Source: Stramonita haemastoma
Taxonomy: Eukaryota > Mollusca > Gastropoda > Neogastropoda > Muricidae
Assembly: GCA_030674155.1 (NCBI GenBank)
Contig: CM060317.1
Coordinates: 47,645,635-47,709,634 of the forward strand
Direction: 5' to 3'
Length of the DNA: 64,000 nucleotides
In this document: positions 31,190 through 57,710 of the stretch, piece by piece
Layout: each line of letters begins with the position of its first letter
How positions within the stretch are numbered: the first letter of the stretch is position 1
Notes under the pieces: generated by a model
Seen by the model: the letters and a program-made list of their open reading frames with translations, nothing else
Database searches by the model: none
Told to the model about the DNA's origin: nothing
Program-made: the position numbers and the translations under genes

Positions 31190-31720
31190 ACAGGTGAGCT
31201 GAGTAGCCAAAATGGAGTGAACAGTTCCACACCAGATGCCCGGAGTACTGTTATATGACTGATGGTGGTTCTCTCTGCCATGTCTGTACATGTCTCATGC
31301 CACGGCAACAATCCCTGACACTGTGGTATACCCGGCAACGAACAGGCTGATGAACTCACAAAACAAGGGGCACAGAAAGGACAGTACGAAAGCAGCCTCA
31401 CCTTCCATGAAAAGAAAATCATCAATTCAATGGCCCGACCTTGTGTAGAAAAGGATGACTATAACCACCTCAAAAGAGAATATCAAGTCAAGTCTAAGAC
31501 ACCGCACTGGACACAACAGACTAAATCACCACATATCCACAAAGCTGAAACTCGCTTATTCTCCCCTGTGTGCCTGTGGTAAAGAAAACCAGACAGGTGG
31601 GCACAACATTCAGAGACCGTGCTAGCTATTTAGCAACCTGAGGAAGAAAGTGTGGCCGACGGAGGTAACCCTACAGACCAAGCTGTAGGCCCTACGGCTC
31701 ACGAGAGGAGCTGGAAAGGA
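31190..31720 (+). pseudogene. LINE RNase H-region remnant
   Basis: Plus-strand fragments read HCGIPGNEQADELTKQGAQK, then SSLTFHEKKIINSMARP, then HIHKAETRLFSPVC and CGKENQTGGHNIQ. GIPGNEQADELA-like followed by a CxCG cysteine tail is the typical end of LINE ORF2 proteins with an RNase H domain (I, Jockey and relatives). Frames are broken and no RT portion is attached. Confidence 0.7.
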
Positions 31721-31915
31721 CATGCTATTATTTTTCCCAGTGAGACACATCTGACGGTGTAAACCGAACAAGAGTGGAAGATACCACGGCAACTTGTTAT
31801 TGTAATTAAAAAAAAATTTAAAAAAATCTGCAAGATGGTGGCTTCATCGGGCAATCAGTGTGTGCCTTCCCATTAAAACTCTGAATTTTTGTATATTTTG
31901 GTGTGGTTGAGATGT

Positions 31916-31926
31916 CTACTCTGAGG
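31916..31926. repeat. SINE target-site duplication (left)
   Basis: CTACTCTGAGG at 31916-31926 recurs at 32221-32231 around the SINE. Confidence 0.85.
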
Positions 31927-32220
31927 TTAAGTTAGTTAAAGTCTGTCCCGAGCATAAGGCTCATCAGGCCGGTGCTTATCCCGGTTTCTGTGGCGTTAAG
32001 CAACTGAGAGTCATAGACTCCCCCCTGGATAGAACGCCAGTCTATCGCAGAGTTAACCCCCAACACAAGGTTGGTACCCCTTTTACGCCTGGGTGGGGTG
32101 AGAAAATAGCTGTAAAGTGCCTTTTCCAAGGGCACAATGCCATAGCCGAAAGCTGGGATTGAACCTGCAACCTTTAGATTACGAGTCCAACGCCCTAACC
32201 ACTAGACTACAGTGGCGGCT
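31927..32220 (-). mobile_element. SINE family 1 copy (TSD-flanked)
   Basis: Full head-to-tail copy like that at 21378-21670, with 11-bp direct repeats. It carries a few private changes, such as TGAACCTGC in the B-box region, so it is probably older. Confidence 0.9.
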
Positions 32221-32231
32221 CTACTCTGAGG

Positions 32232-35200
32232 GCAAAGGCCTAATAGAGGATGTAAATAGCAGGTCTTGATTTGTCTTTTTTTCTCAATGAAATGCACTGT
32301 AGTGTTTCTCTTCAGTAACAGAATGTAAAAGAACGTAATGCACGATTTGAACTGTTTGTGTTCCTAAATGTTTTGACATAATGATCCTGCATCCGCCATG
32401 ATGACCAATCAATGGATGAAGCTTCAGGTTATGTAGCATAGTCCATGGGTTTATTACCATCATTCAAAAAAAAAATCTGTTAAATTTAGAGGGTAATGGA
32501 ATAAGTTTTCAAGCACTGCCTTACATCTGATCCTGTGTGCATGGTTTGAATCTCTATGGCACTTGATGGATTTATAGCACAAAGGCACTTGATAACTAGT
32601 TTTAGGGGGGATTGATTTGTGTGTGTGTGTGCATGTGTGCGTGCGTGTGAACTAACAAAACTGTCTCAACAGCATGATAATGTTTTTTCACACATACAGA
32701 TATTTATGCACTCAGGCATCACTCTTTCACACTCTCACACCTTTTCTACAAATCCCAATTTCTTCAAACAGGAAAATTCCCATTTATTTATTTTGTGGTT
32801 GTCATAATAAACATAAATAATGGGTACATAAAAAGCAGCTGAAAACAACATAAAGAGTTAAGTACTTTGTTCCCTGTGGTTTGTTAAGGTTTGATCATTT
32901 GTGACAGTAGACAGTTTTGAAATGCCTTTGTCAATAATTGAAAGCAAAACAAGTAGCCTATGCAAAACACTGACAAAAAATGATTACATGTTTGCCGACT
33001 CTGCTACTTATATAAAAGTAAAATATCTCCTCCATATAGAGTCTCTTTGTGGCCTCTATTATCACCTGTAACTGTTTCTGACAAAGGTATTAAAGGTTTA
33101 AGAGCAAAGCAGATTTTTGATTTGGAATATATGATACATTTTGAATTATTTTAATTGATATTTGAAACATATTTCTTGGAGCGAAATATGGTTATTTTGA
33201 TTTTTTAAAAATTCATAAGATGGCTGAAGAGATTCTCAGTAGATGGAAATTGCATTATAAGAAACAGTCTGCATTCTTTGAGGCCACTGACATAACCACG
33301 TTACCATCAAAACAGAATGACTTTGGGAGATGAGTCATTTAAAAATGTGAAGGAAAAAGTATCTTGTGGAGTTTAAGCCTTAGATATTCACAATGGCATA
33401 TAAATGTACATATATTACATTAAAGTAATACTCCCATTTTGATACTACAATACAGACGCTCAAATGTCCTCATATATTACTAAGATTTTCTGTCAATGAA
33501 AAACAAGTATACTTTCAGTATCAGTTCCAACTCCATATATTTCAATAAAACCATGTTTATCATCTTCCTTAATAGTTGTTGGAGCCCAACAGAAACATAG
33601 TGAGCTTTCGATGTTAAAAAAAGTGGCAATAAATAACAAGCAATACAAGCAAAGAAGAAACAATGATAACAACAATAGACCAATGGAATGAGTAGCATGG
33701 AGGTAACGTCCTCCTGGACCGGACAATGGGAATGGACAATGTTATCACTGATTGTGTTGAAGAATTCCTCTGTGGACTGATAGCGAATGTAAGCGTCCTT
33801 CCCAACTGACCAAAGGGTATTATTCAGTTAGGAGTCAACGCATAGGTGGTCTGTCCTATTTGAAGATTTAGCTGATTGATTAACGGACTTCCCAGCTGAA
33901 GCATGCACCTACTTTCTATGACCATCTGCACTTGCTTGTTTTCAAAACCATGCCTGTATCTTGTTTCCTAAACCATGTGCATTCTATTTTTTAAATTGAT
34001 CAGAAATGGACATGGATTACAGTTCAATACTCTGCATATTTGATCTTCTTCATGCACATAAATGGGATTAAGGCACTGGCAGGTCTGAATAGATGTTCAT
34101 GATGGAGAACAGAAAATTAACAGAAGCTCTGCCATGACCTTGCTACAACTTAAATCTGGGATCACTCCAGGTTCTTAGTCGCCCTTGACCACGAAATGAA
34201 GCCTTGGCTATCAAACACTGCCTGTGCTTATGGTTCCAAATGACTAGAGCTAAATAACGACTGTGAAGGAATCTTTATGGATAATTTTTCACCATGTAAA
34301 GAGGCAGACAAATGATAATAGCTTTCTTTATATTTGGTGTCTTTCAAATTCAAAACTCGCTATTTGCAGCACAGCCCATATGCAGTTCTTACAAAAAAAA
34401 AAGGACACACAGTTTGTACACATGATGACAAAAGAACAACAAGCAGTTTAATATTTTACTGAATGAAGCTCAAGCTTAAAACTAGGGTGGCTATATATTT
34501 CTGATGTATAATTATAAGGACTTATTTGATGTATAAGGACTTATTTGATGTATAAGGACTTATTTGATGTTTAAGGACTTGTGAAGACCCTGATGTGAAT
34601 GTTAGGACAAATGGAAAATTCCCAATAATGGAGCCAGTAACTATCTAGTTGGTGACACAGGCAAGGAAAGTACTGAGGCCAACAATACAATGTTAAGCTA
34701 TGAAATTCAAAGTAGACTGTCTCCAGCCATGATCAGCTCATAGCACAAAAATGTTCATTCTCTTTGATAGACCCCCCCCCTCCCCCAAAGTTTTGGAATG
34801 AACACCAATAAAGAGAGGTACACAGAAAAATGGCATAAACACAATAATTTCATCCAGTGTGTATTAAAGTCTGTCATTTCCAGAGAGAGAGAGAGACAGA
34901 GAGAGAGAGACAGAGAGAGAGAGCCCACATTCTGTGTCACTCTTAAGTTGTTTGGTAGGAGAATGCTAAATAACACAAAATAAGGTAAAAAAAAAAAATC
35001 TCTCACACAATATGAATACTATGAACTTTCTAGAAGAAATTATCATCACACCATTTTTTCTTTTAAAAGCAGTAGAGGTTCTTACTTTTTCTTACTGTCA
35101 CTACTGATGTGTAAGGAGCAGGAATCCATCACAACAAATCCTTCATTTGATAACCAAAACACAATAAAAATGCTGTAAGGTCAATGCTCTTTGCAATCTT

Positions 35201-35410
35201 ATCCAACCAATGCACGTTTATACAAAAACAAACTATCAAAACTTCAATGTATAACCACCAAAACAGTGACAGCTGTCTGTCTGTGTGATGCTTCCGTTCA
35301 GAGTACACATAGATGAATTTTTAGTTTTCAATAGTATTGATAAGCTTTCACATGACTTGTAATAATTGTTTTGAGTCCAGCTGATTACAACAGCCATATT
35401 AGAATATGAT
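32232..35410. other. intergenic, nothing coding recognised
   Basis: AT-rich sequence. A SINE-family-4 remnant lies at about 34000-34215, a 19-bp tandem repeat (ATAAGGACTTATTTGATGT) in about 3.5 copies at 34515-34580, and a GA/CAGA tract at 34882-34923. Short open frames have no support. Confidence 0.5.
34515..34580. repeat. 19-bp tandem repeat x about 3.5
   Basis: Unit ATAAGGACTTATTTGATGT repeated almost perfectly; the last copy has one change and is partial. Confidence 0.9.
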
Positions 35411-35836
35411 GGGTCAGTGGTCTAGAGGTAACACACCTGCCCAAACAGTGAAAAGTTTGGGTGGAAGTGTGCGGTGTTTCAATCCCTGTTTGGGCCCAAA
35501 ACTTTTCCCCCATTATTAGACCCTGAGTGGTTGTCTGAGAGCTAGTCTTTTGAACGAGACGATAAACCGCGGTCCTGGGTTTTATACATCATTATTTAGC
35601 GCATGAAAAAAAAAAGCCCACAGCAACAAGACAGTTGTCTCTGGCAAATTCTGTAGAAAAAAAGCCACTCTGATAGGGAAACAAATAAATTTGCAGACTG
35701 GAAAAGAAAAAACAATGAGTGGCGTTGCTCTTGTTGCAATGCACTCTCCTTGAGGACAGCAGCCCAAATTTCATGCAGAGAAATCTGCTGTGACTTAAAG
35801 TGGTGTCAAAGTTTAAAAAAAAAAAAAAAAAAAAAT
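35411..35836 (+). mobile_element. SINE family 3 copy (full length)
   Basis: Head GGGTCAGTGGTCTAGAGGTA (A box) then GTGTTTCAATCCC (B box), middle GACCCTGAGTGGTTGTCTGA and AACGAGACGATAAACCGCGG, distal AGCAACAAGACAGTTGTCTC, CACTCTGATAGGGAAACAAA and GTGACTTAAAGTGGTGTCAA, and a poly-A end at 35815-35836. Other copies are inverted at 47455-47823 and, interrupted, at 56966-57710. Confidence 0.8.
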
Positions 35837-38294
35837 CACCTTCAATCACAATAAAAAATGATTGATGACAAACCCCAAAAGTAAAAGACTGAATGAAAAC
35901 TGAGACACCAGACTCAAGCCAAACCAAAAACACCAACCAATTAAACATATTGCAAATGCTGAAAGGAAAACAATGGTACATATAATAATCTGGAGGGGGC
36001 AAAAAAACTATCCTTTCTCACATAAAAACAACACCCTAAAATAAATAAAATTATTCACAAAAATATAAATTAATCAACAGATTAAAAAAAAAAACACACA
36101 AAAAAACAACCACCACCCATCTATAATACACAGAATGCTAAAATTAAAGGACACCACCTCCCCCAAAGAGAAAAATCCAACAATAGAGCTCTCAACAGTG
36201 AAAATGAAATTCACATAACCAAGGCACACAACCATGCAACTACGAACAGTGCCCAAATGTTGGTGCTAAGGTAAAAAGCAAAATCCAGGTAAAACAACTT
36301 ACAAGACAGAAAATAAGCAGGCACGAGATGACCAAAAAATTATTTTAAAAAATCATACCAAAAAACACTACCCAAATAACCTCCCAACAACAAACTTTTC
36401 AGAAACAATAAAGAACAATAGAAAAGAGGAAAATTCTTGCAAGGAATTTTCAGATGGCAGATTCAATATTTTTTCTGAAAGAGTCCCTACCCACTCTGCT
36501 CGGGGCAGAAAGGTGGATAAACAACTAAATCAGTGGTAGGCAATATGTTGCCTTACACTGTGTGCATGCTTTAAAAAACACACACAAAAAACACATACCT
36601 TGTGCTCCATTTAATAGCAATTAACCCCCTCCCCCCAAAAAATCTTTCATAAAAAATTCTACCAAAGAAAAAACAAAAACTGTATATTTGTGCTTTTCAC
36701 TTCATTCAAATGGAAATACGAATAGTTACTATACAAATTTTTTCCAAAAAAAAATTAATTCCTTGGGTCAAAAACATTACTTCAGCTTCAAGCATTCAGT
36801 TAATTAAGTTTCTCTGGCATTACATCACAGAACTGTTTTTTTGTTCACAGTGGCATGTGACCTTCAGATAAACAAATATCAACTATACATAAAAAATATA
36901 TTACCAATGTGCAGATTATGTGAGCAGTAGCAGCAGTTTAACCATCTGAGTGAAGTTCACAATATGGAATGTGTGCAAGGGAGTGTCAGCATCAACAACT
37001 GTTGGCAAATCATCATCAAAAGGATATATGGGAAAATAACCAAGAAAGAACCCCTTTCTCTGCACAATCTTCTAGATCCCTTTCACAAACTGCAATCTCC
37101 AAATCTTTTCCATCTGTTTGTGTCTGGTGGTACCCCCCCCCCCCCCCCCCCCCCCTTCCCAATGTTTTTTTGATAGGAAATTGTTGGTGTTTTGTTTGCT
37201 TCCTTTCCGTTCCTGTTACTTCTTGCCTTGCTGACCATGTGGTCATATCAAGGCTGTTACACGGTTCCATTCAAAACTGGCATTTCAAATTTTAATGCAA
37301 GAGACATCAATCTCCAAAACAACAAATATTTTTAAACATTGAGTACTCTGAAAATGTAGAGGCAAAAAGTCTGGAAGTTTTGGAGATTAACGTTTGTTGT
37401 GTTTAAGTACTTTTTAACTATTTCATGCAAACAACTGAACAGTGAAAGCTTTCATTTATGATTGTGACACTTCTTTTTTTTTATCTTCAGTTTGAATGGA
37501 ATGCAGGAAGAGTATATACCTCTAACTGAAACTGTGAAAGGAAGAATTATCAGCATGAAAGAAAAAAAGGTGATAGCAAACTGATTACTAGGAGATTTCA
37601 CCACCGATTTCTATGAACAGAAGATAACACTGCTAAGTATCACTAAAACAGCTTCTGCTTCTTCTTTTTCTGATAGTCAAACATTGATTGCACTAGGGTC
37701 ATAAACACTCTATATTATTTTCAACCAAACAAGAAGGGTAGTCATATTTGTTTGGAAAGGCAAAGGTAATTTCTGTACAGAAGCTGGCACACTAGAATGG
37801 TATCCGGATCTACTTTCGTCAGTTGTTAATCAGTCAGTTCATTCACTGTTTAATCAAATCAGTGGGTACATTCCTGATTCAACACAATTATTGCTTGAAC
37901 AATTTCAATACTACAGATGTGTACATATTATGTCATGGAATGATGAAAATTTTCAGATTCATTTATACATCATGGTCATTTGATGTCAGTGTTTACGACT
38001 TTGACAAAAGCAGGATTTCCTGGTTGTTTGAATTTGTGAAAAACAAGCAAAAACATTGTAATATTGCCATAATAATTATGCAGCTGTGTTTTCATTTCCA
38101 CATGCTCCCCCTTCAACCTCATTTCCCCATTGTTGAAATTATCTCACTGCATTCATCAGTCATTACTTAATATAAATCATAAAATATCCCCACAGTAAAA
38201 ATACGGCTACATATATGATGCGGAAAAAAAATGTTCATGTAAAAGTCTCACCATTGGTAAAGCTCAGTTATAGCTGCAGTACAAAAAACAAAAT

Positions 38295-38377
<83 letters not shown>
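38295..38377. repeat. (TA)n microsatellite
   Basis: About 80 bp of pure TA, inserted within a stretch otherwise resembling the SINE tail module (blocks on both sides at 38240-38280 and 38430-38530). Confidence 0.9.
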
Positions 38378-38379
<2 letters not shown>

Positions 38380-38905
38380 TACATGTATAGTACAGCCTTA
38401 TATATACATACACACACACACACACACCCCTTTTCTTTGGCTAGAGCTCCAAACTTCACCAATGGTGAGATTTTTGCATATACAACCATCCCCTGTCACC
38501 ATTTAGGTACCACATTCCAACTTCAGGGAAAAAAAAAATGCTATAAAAATTAATCAAAGTACTGTGTCAACTGACTTTTTTCCCCGACCCATTTAAGAAA
38601 AAAAATCAACAGTGCATTGATCCATGGGAGTACAATCTGCATTTCACATAAAGTTTTTTAAGCATTTGGCTTTTTGTGTGTACAAGTATGATTATTCCTT
38701 GATGATGATTCCTTGGTGATCTCACACAGCCATTACAGTTACAAAACCTTCATTCTGTTCACCAAAGTTGACAAGAATCAATTCAATAAAATGACAAAAT
38801 AGCTGTCTGTTAGCCGTATTAAGTCATTTGTTATGTCAGACCATTCCTCCATTTAAGACGTATGAATAATGTTTTGAAAATTATGAAATTTACAATGATT
38901 ATCTC

Positions 38906-38968
<63 letters not shown>

Positions 38969-39727
38969 GTGTGTGCAAGCATACTTTGTTATACACAAGA
39001 GTGTAAGTATGATACAATCTGCATAAGGCTATTCATTTGCCACCGATAAAGGCTTAATCATTCCTTCATGACTTGAACCATGACACAGAAAGCAGAAACG
39101 TTTACTAACGTAGCAACAGAGCTGACAATGAGAAGCTATCCTCCTGAGCATCGTTTTGAACAAAGCTGAAGACAAGAAAAAATAAAACACAGTCAGCTTT
39201 TAACCACAATTTACAAAAACAAAATGGTCCAATGAACAAACAAAAAAGTGTGAACGACAGGAATGTGCGAAGGAAAAGCATGGTACAAGTTTCATCTTCC
39301 CCAGTTAAAACATGCTCCTGTTCATCCAAATATATCACAAAAATGCGGTGGTCATGCAACTAGCTGTGGAGATGTATAACTATAACACATTTCAGACTGA
39401 AGATGCATTAAAACTGCTTTCCTTTGAAATATTTTCCAACACATCCCCTCTTCTTTGAAAAATCCATTTTTTTTTTGAAATATCAAAATGGAACTCCAAG
39501 CTGCAAAGCATCATGCTTGGATTTTTGTGGTGGTAGAAACCCAATAAAAACCTGCAAAAAAAACAACAACTGAAGTGAAAATGTAATGTTTCAAATAAAC
39601 TACCAAAGGAAAATGCTCTCCTCTCATTTTGCGTAAAGCATACCAACACACACACACCATTTGGCCTGATTTAATTGCACTTCTTCTAATATTCTTTGAG
39701 CACACATAAAATGTTACATTATTTTGT

Positions 39728-40155
39728 GAGATAAGATCTCAAGACTAGATTTATTTAAATGCATAAATCAGAATGTGTAGTATAAGCTGAACTATCTTTT
39801 AAGCGTTTAAAAGCCAGATTTGCTTCAATTTGAGTAATCAGAATGATTGTGCAGGAAAGCCTATTTACCAACAAAATAAAGGCTTAAGGCTAGATTCAAT
39901 ATGTAATTAAGTACAATTGCGTAACATTATCTCAGGAAGTAAGTACTCAAGGCAAGAGTTACTTAAATAAGCAGGAAGAACAATTGCGTCAAATAACCTA
40001 TCTTGTGAAAGTATTCAAGACTAGATTTACCTCAACATGCAGTAAAGAGCAACTGCATCAAATTGCCTGAATATCTTATGAAGTAAGTACTCACAATTAG
40101 ATTTACTTCTACATGTATAATCAGTACTATTGCGTAGTATAACTTGTTCAGACTA
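39728..40155. repeat. degenerate tandem repeat, unit about 68 bp x 6
   Basis: Recurrent blocks in the same order: CTCAAGACTAGATTTA-like, then a variable part, then TCAGxAxxATTGCGTxx, then ATCTTxTGAAGTAAGTA-like. Examples are TCAAGACTAGATTTACCTCA, TCACAATTAGATTTACTTCT and TCAAGGCAAGAGTTACTTAA, and GTACAATTGCGTAACATTAT against GAACAATTGCGTCAAATAAC. The copies have diverged strongly, so the array is old. Confidence 0.65.
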
Positions 40156-41592
40156 ACAGCACCATGTTCGTAAATTCAAAAGGACCTGATTGTAAAAAAA
40201 CAACATTGACAGCCGCAATCATGAAAATGCATTGTTGGTTTCACTGGAAAGATGAGTTTCAACTTCCATAACTAGAGTGAGGTTATGTCAATCCTATCTT
40301 TGAGGCTGGTTGGAATGAAATAATGCCAGTCAGCACTCCAACCTGCTCATTCGTAACAGCTGTATGTTGAGCCTGTGTAGTAAATCACTGAGCACTTCTA
40401 AAGCAATATACAGGCCTACTGCACACTATGGAATATGACAGAAGCTCTGTATCCTTCCTGATGTTCCCCATCCTCTTTTTCTACTTCTTTCCAAACAGCA
40501 ATGTGTATTGGCAGCGAAATTCTTCTGAGAAGAAGACGAAAAGTCTTTGCTGCTTGGAATATAAGAAGTTCTCTTTTTCACAAAATATCACGAAGCAGCC
40601 ACCACAATCCAAATCACCCACTGAGTGCAATATGTGGAGTGAAATATGTGCACACTCCATCCTACAGAGTCACACAGGCTTTTATTCAACATAACTCACA
40701 TATGAAAACCTTGCTAAATAAATGTAAGAGGATGATGATTTTTTGTCCATGTATCTGTCTTGGGAATAATAAGTGGTTCATTTTAACAGTTTGCTCCAAG
40801 GGTACTCATGTATGAAGTACACTTGAGCAGTAAAACTCAACCCAAGCCAAACTTATAAGCTTCACTGTTGTTATTACTATCCTAGTCCTAGGACTAAAAC
40901 CTCTTGGCAAGGAGCTGTTAGTGAGCATACAATGGGTGTGGCAGTGGAGGGGGTGAGGAGCCCCCCTCCCTTCAGGCAGCAGTTGAGTGCAATAGGCTGT
41001 AGTAACAGTGCATGTCTCCTTTCCATGGTGGTCTTAAGGCAGCATGGCAATAATGCCTCTCCATGGACTGCCAGTTACAGGAAAAGAGACAGAAAGACAA
41101 ATGTGATGCAATTTACCCTGTGGGAACACACTTTGCTTTTAGATAACATAAAAATCAATAATATCAATTACACCACCCCCCCCTCCAAAAAACCCCAACA
41201 CAAACAGAAAATTTTTTTTTTGTTTGTACTGCCTGGCATTAAGAACGGGGTGGACAATTAGCATTTTGATTTCAGCACATTTCGGTGGAAATATTAAGTG
41301 AAAAATCAATATCACAAAAAACGCTTTTTGTTGTTTGTAAAACAGAGAGCATACGTTAAATCCACTATACCATGTTGATCCATGCACAACAGAAAAGGCG
41401 ACAGAAAAATGAAAGAGCCCGAAGCATCCACACGCTTTCTGGTGCAGACGAGGATGATGAAACACAAAGTTGTTTTCTTCCAGAAAATACTCATCTGAAG
41501 CTCTGACACCAACCAAAAGCACATCTGCAGAGCCAAACAAACGATGAATTTCTTGCTGATAGCTTTCTCCGTGGGATATGTTGCCGTACAAT

Positions 41593-55141
<13,549 letters not shown>

Positions 55142-55237
55142 CTGCACATGCAAACAGTGCACACAGGTTTCTTTTCCCATTTTGTTCAGGCAATTTAGAT
55201 GCTGGACATTGTGGATGTCTATCATTTCAGTGATGGA

Positions 55238-55248
55238 GGGAGGGAGAG

Positions 55249-55318
<70 letters not shown>

Positions 55319-55439
55319 GGGAGAGAGGGAGAGAGTTTGTATGTATGTGTGTATGTATGTGATTGTGTGTGTTTGTGTGTGTGTGTGTGTGTGTGTTTGT
55401 GTGTGTGTGCATGCGTGCATGTGTCTTGTGTGTGTGTAT

Positions 55440-55498
<59 letters not shown>

Positions 55499-55500
55499 TG
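55238..55500. repeat. (GA)n(GT)n compound array
   Basis: GA tract with GGA interruptions to about 55335, then GT tracts with short ATG/CAT interruptions to about 55500. Confidence 0.95.
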
Positions 55501-55929
55501 TGCGTGTCTTGTGTGTATAAGATTACAACATTACTTTCTCTTTTCAGAAATCAGACAAACATAGTGAAACACCAACTTAACACCACCACAGTATCATTAA
55601 CAACAGTACACAAAAAAGTATATTCTGCATTGAGTTTTGTATAAATCATTCCCGCCAGTGGAAATACCTGGCTTTTACCTCTACAGGTGATGGATGGTTT
55701 TGATTAAGCACAAGATAGATGTGCATGCATTTGCTCACAGGACCCAGATTTTGCAGTCTCATCCAAAGGATCTGCATGGGATTGGAGTTGGAGCCAAAGT
55801 TAAACTCATTGGGATGGGAATCTCCTGTTGTGGACCACTGAAACCAGCTTCCCCAGGCTGTTTCAGATGACTCTGACACCCGTTCCCCCCCTTCAGCTAT
55901 TTCTTCATCCCAAGCGCTGCATGTGCTAT

Positions 55930-56330
55930 AGATATCTTTTTTCATTCCTTGGCTAGAGCTCCAGGGTTTACCTATGGTGAAATTTTGCGAATGTGACCGT
56001 TTCACCACCATCAAAGCAGTGACATTCCGACTCTGGAGATGTCTAAACACCACACCAGTGTGCATGCAGTTTTTGTAAATTTTATCGTTGTTCCCACTCG
56101 CATAAATGGCCTACTCTTCTGAAAGGCAGAATAGGTTTTCATGTGTGCACAAGATGTTCTGTGTGCACTTGCACAAAGTGCTTTGGGTTTATAGTCTCAT
56201 CCAGAGGACTTTTGGGGAGTGGAGTCAGCACTGATGTTATTTCAGGTGAAAAATTCTTTTGAACAGGCACCTTGGTGGCGGCTCGAACCTGGACCTTCAA
56301 ACACCAGGCTATCCTGTTTCCCAGGTGCAA
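55930..56330 (-). mobile_element. SINE family 2 copy (inverted)
   Basis: Starts with the inverted 3'-tail module (CTTGGCTAGAGCTCCAGG...), then TGTGCATGCAGTTTTTGTAA, ATGGCCTACTCTTCTGAAAG, GTCTCATCCAGAGGACTTTT, GGAGTCAGCACTGATGTTAT and a reversed head with CCTTGGTGGCGGCTCGAACC near 56290. Middle and tail occur in one continuous copy. Confidence 0.7.
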
Positions 56331-56764
56331 ATATAAAACAAGATGCACTTCTACATATGTGCACATCTATATATTGAGAAGCAGGCAAATAAGAACTGCT
56401 CTTAACATTAAAAACAAAAGAACAAAAAAAAATTGGAAACAACAAGTCTATCTGATTTGTTCAGTTGTACAAAGATATTTCCACCACCATACAAAGTCTC
56501 TAAGAGGTGAGAACTCCCAAAAAATAACAAAGTTTGGAATAAAAGCATGCACATTCCGCGTTTCAAATTAGCCAGAAACCACAAATATGTTGGCCCAGTT
56601 AACTGTTTTGCGGACAAGGAAGGCCGAAGCATGAACATGCATGATCAGTCCATAGAAAAACAGCTTTTCATTTCATCTGCAGGCAATTCAAGATACACAG
56701 AGACAAGAAAGCCTGAGGAAAAAGATGAAAGACAAACAAAAGAAACAGAGAGAAAAAGGGGGGA

Positions 56765-56819
56765 AGATGAGGGAGGGAGAGGGAGGGAGGGGGAGAGAGA
56801 GGGAGAGAGGGAGAGAGAG

Positions 56820-56880
<61 letters not shown>
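56765..56880. repeat. (GA)n/(GGGA)n purine tract
   Basis: About 115 bp purine-only on the plus strand, with GGGAG repeats at the left and GA at the right. Confidence 0.9.
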
Positions 56881-56883
<3 letters not shown>

Positions 56884-56965
56884 TACCAAAAAATACAGCA
56901 GACAGGCAAACATTACTTTATACCTTCATAGAGACAGAATAAAACGGTTTCTTTGACAGGAGTCA

Positions 56966-57710
56966 GGGCAGTGATGTTTCACACCACTCTAAGTCACAGC
57001 AGATTTCTCTGTGTGAAATGCGGGTTGTTCTCCTCGGGGCAAGTGCGCTGGCACAAGAGCAGCACCACCTATTATGTTTTTTCCTTTTCCTGTCTGCAAC
57101 TGTATTATTTGTTTTCCTATCAGAGTGGCTATTTTCTATAGAATTTTGCCAGGGACGACTCTCTTGTTGCCATGGGTTGTTTACGTGTGCTGAATAATTT
57201 TGTGTAATACACAGGACCTTGGTTTATTGTCTCATCATTATTGGTTTATTGTCTCAAAATTTATTTTTCTTTTATATTGATGATAATGGAAAAAGCACTT
57301 ACGCACTTTTTTACGTCCAGTCCCTGTGTGTATGCAGTTTTGTCAATCTTGTCATCTGTTCCCACCGGCACACAATGGCCTACTCTTACGAAAAGCGGAA
57401 CAGGATTTAACATGTGTGCAAGATGTTCTGTGTGCATTTGCACAGGGGGCCTTGGTTCTGAGTCTCATCTGAAGGACTTTTGGGGAGTGGAGTCAGCACT
57501 AATGTTAACTCCAGGGGAAAAATCCCCTTGAATGGGAATCAAACCTCGGTCGTCAATTGCGAGCGCAATGTCATCTAAAAGACTAGCGCCCAGACCACCA
57601 CTCATGGTCTATAAGATGGAAGAAAATTTTTTGACCCTAATAGGAATTTAACCTGGACTTTTCACTTTTCAGGCAGGTGCCTTACCTCTGGACCACCAAT
57701 CTACCGGGCA
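56966..57710 (-). mobile_element. SINE family 3 copy interrupted by SINE family 2
   Basis: The distal family-3 half (56966-57240: TAAGTCACAGCAGATTTCTC, TATCAGAGTGGCTATTTTCT, GGTTTATTGTCTCATC) and its proximal half (57570-57710: AAAGACTAGCGCCCAGACCA, ACCTCTGGACCACCAATCTA) are separated by a family-2 element. Rejoined they follow the order seen in the copies at 35411 and 47455. Confidence 0.75.
57249..57565 (-). mobile_element. SINE family 2 nested inside family 3
   Basis: Reverse-orientation copy from TTGATGATAATGGAAAAAGC to CAATTGCGAGCGCAATG, lacking the first part of the tRNA-like head. Its insertion is younger than the surrounding family-3 element. Confidence 0.75.

Larger units (their letters stand above)
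35837..41592. other. intergenic DNA and DCTN1 3' flank
   Basis: Contains the DCTN1 3' UTR at its right end; a minus-strand AATAAA at 40681-40686 is one of several possible poly(A) signals. Repeats inside: a 23-bp poly-C run at 37133-37155, (TA)n at 38295-38377, a split SINE tail at 38240-38530, (TG)n at 38909-38967 and a degenerate tandem repeat at 39728-40155. No additional gene is recognised. Confidence 0.5.

Noticed and set aside
35592..36002. Minus-strand frame of 136 codons rich in Phe
   Set aside because: Covers the SINE family 3 poly-A end and A-rich DNA; no motif or splice evidence.
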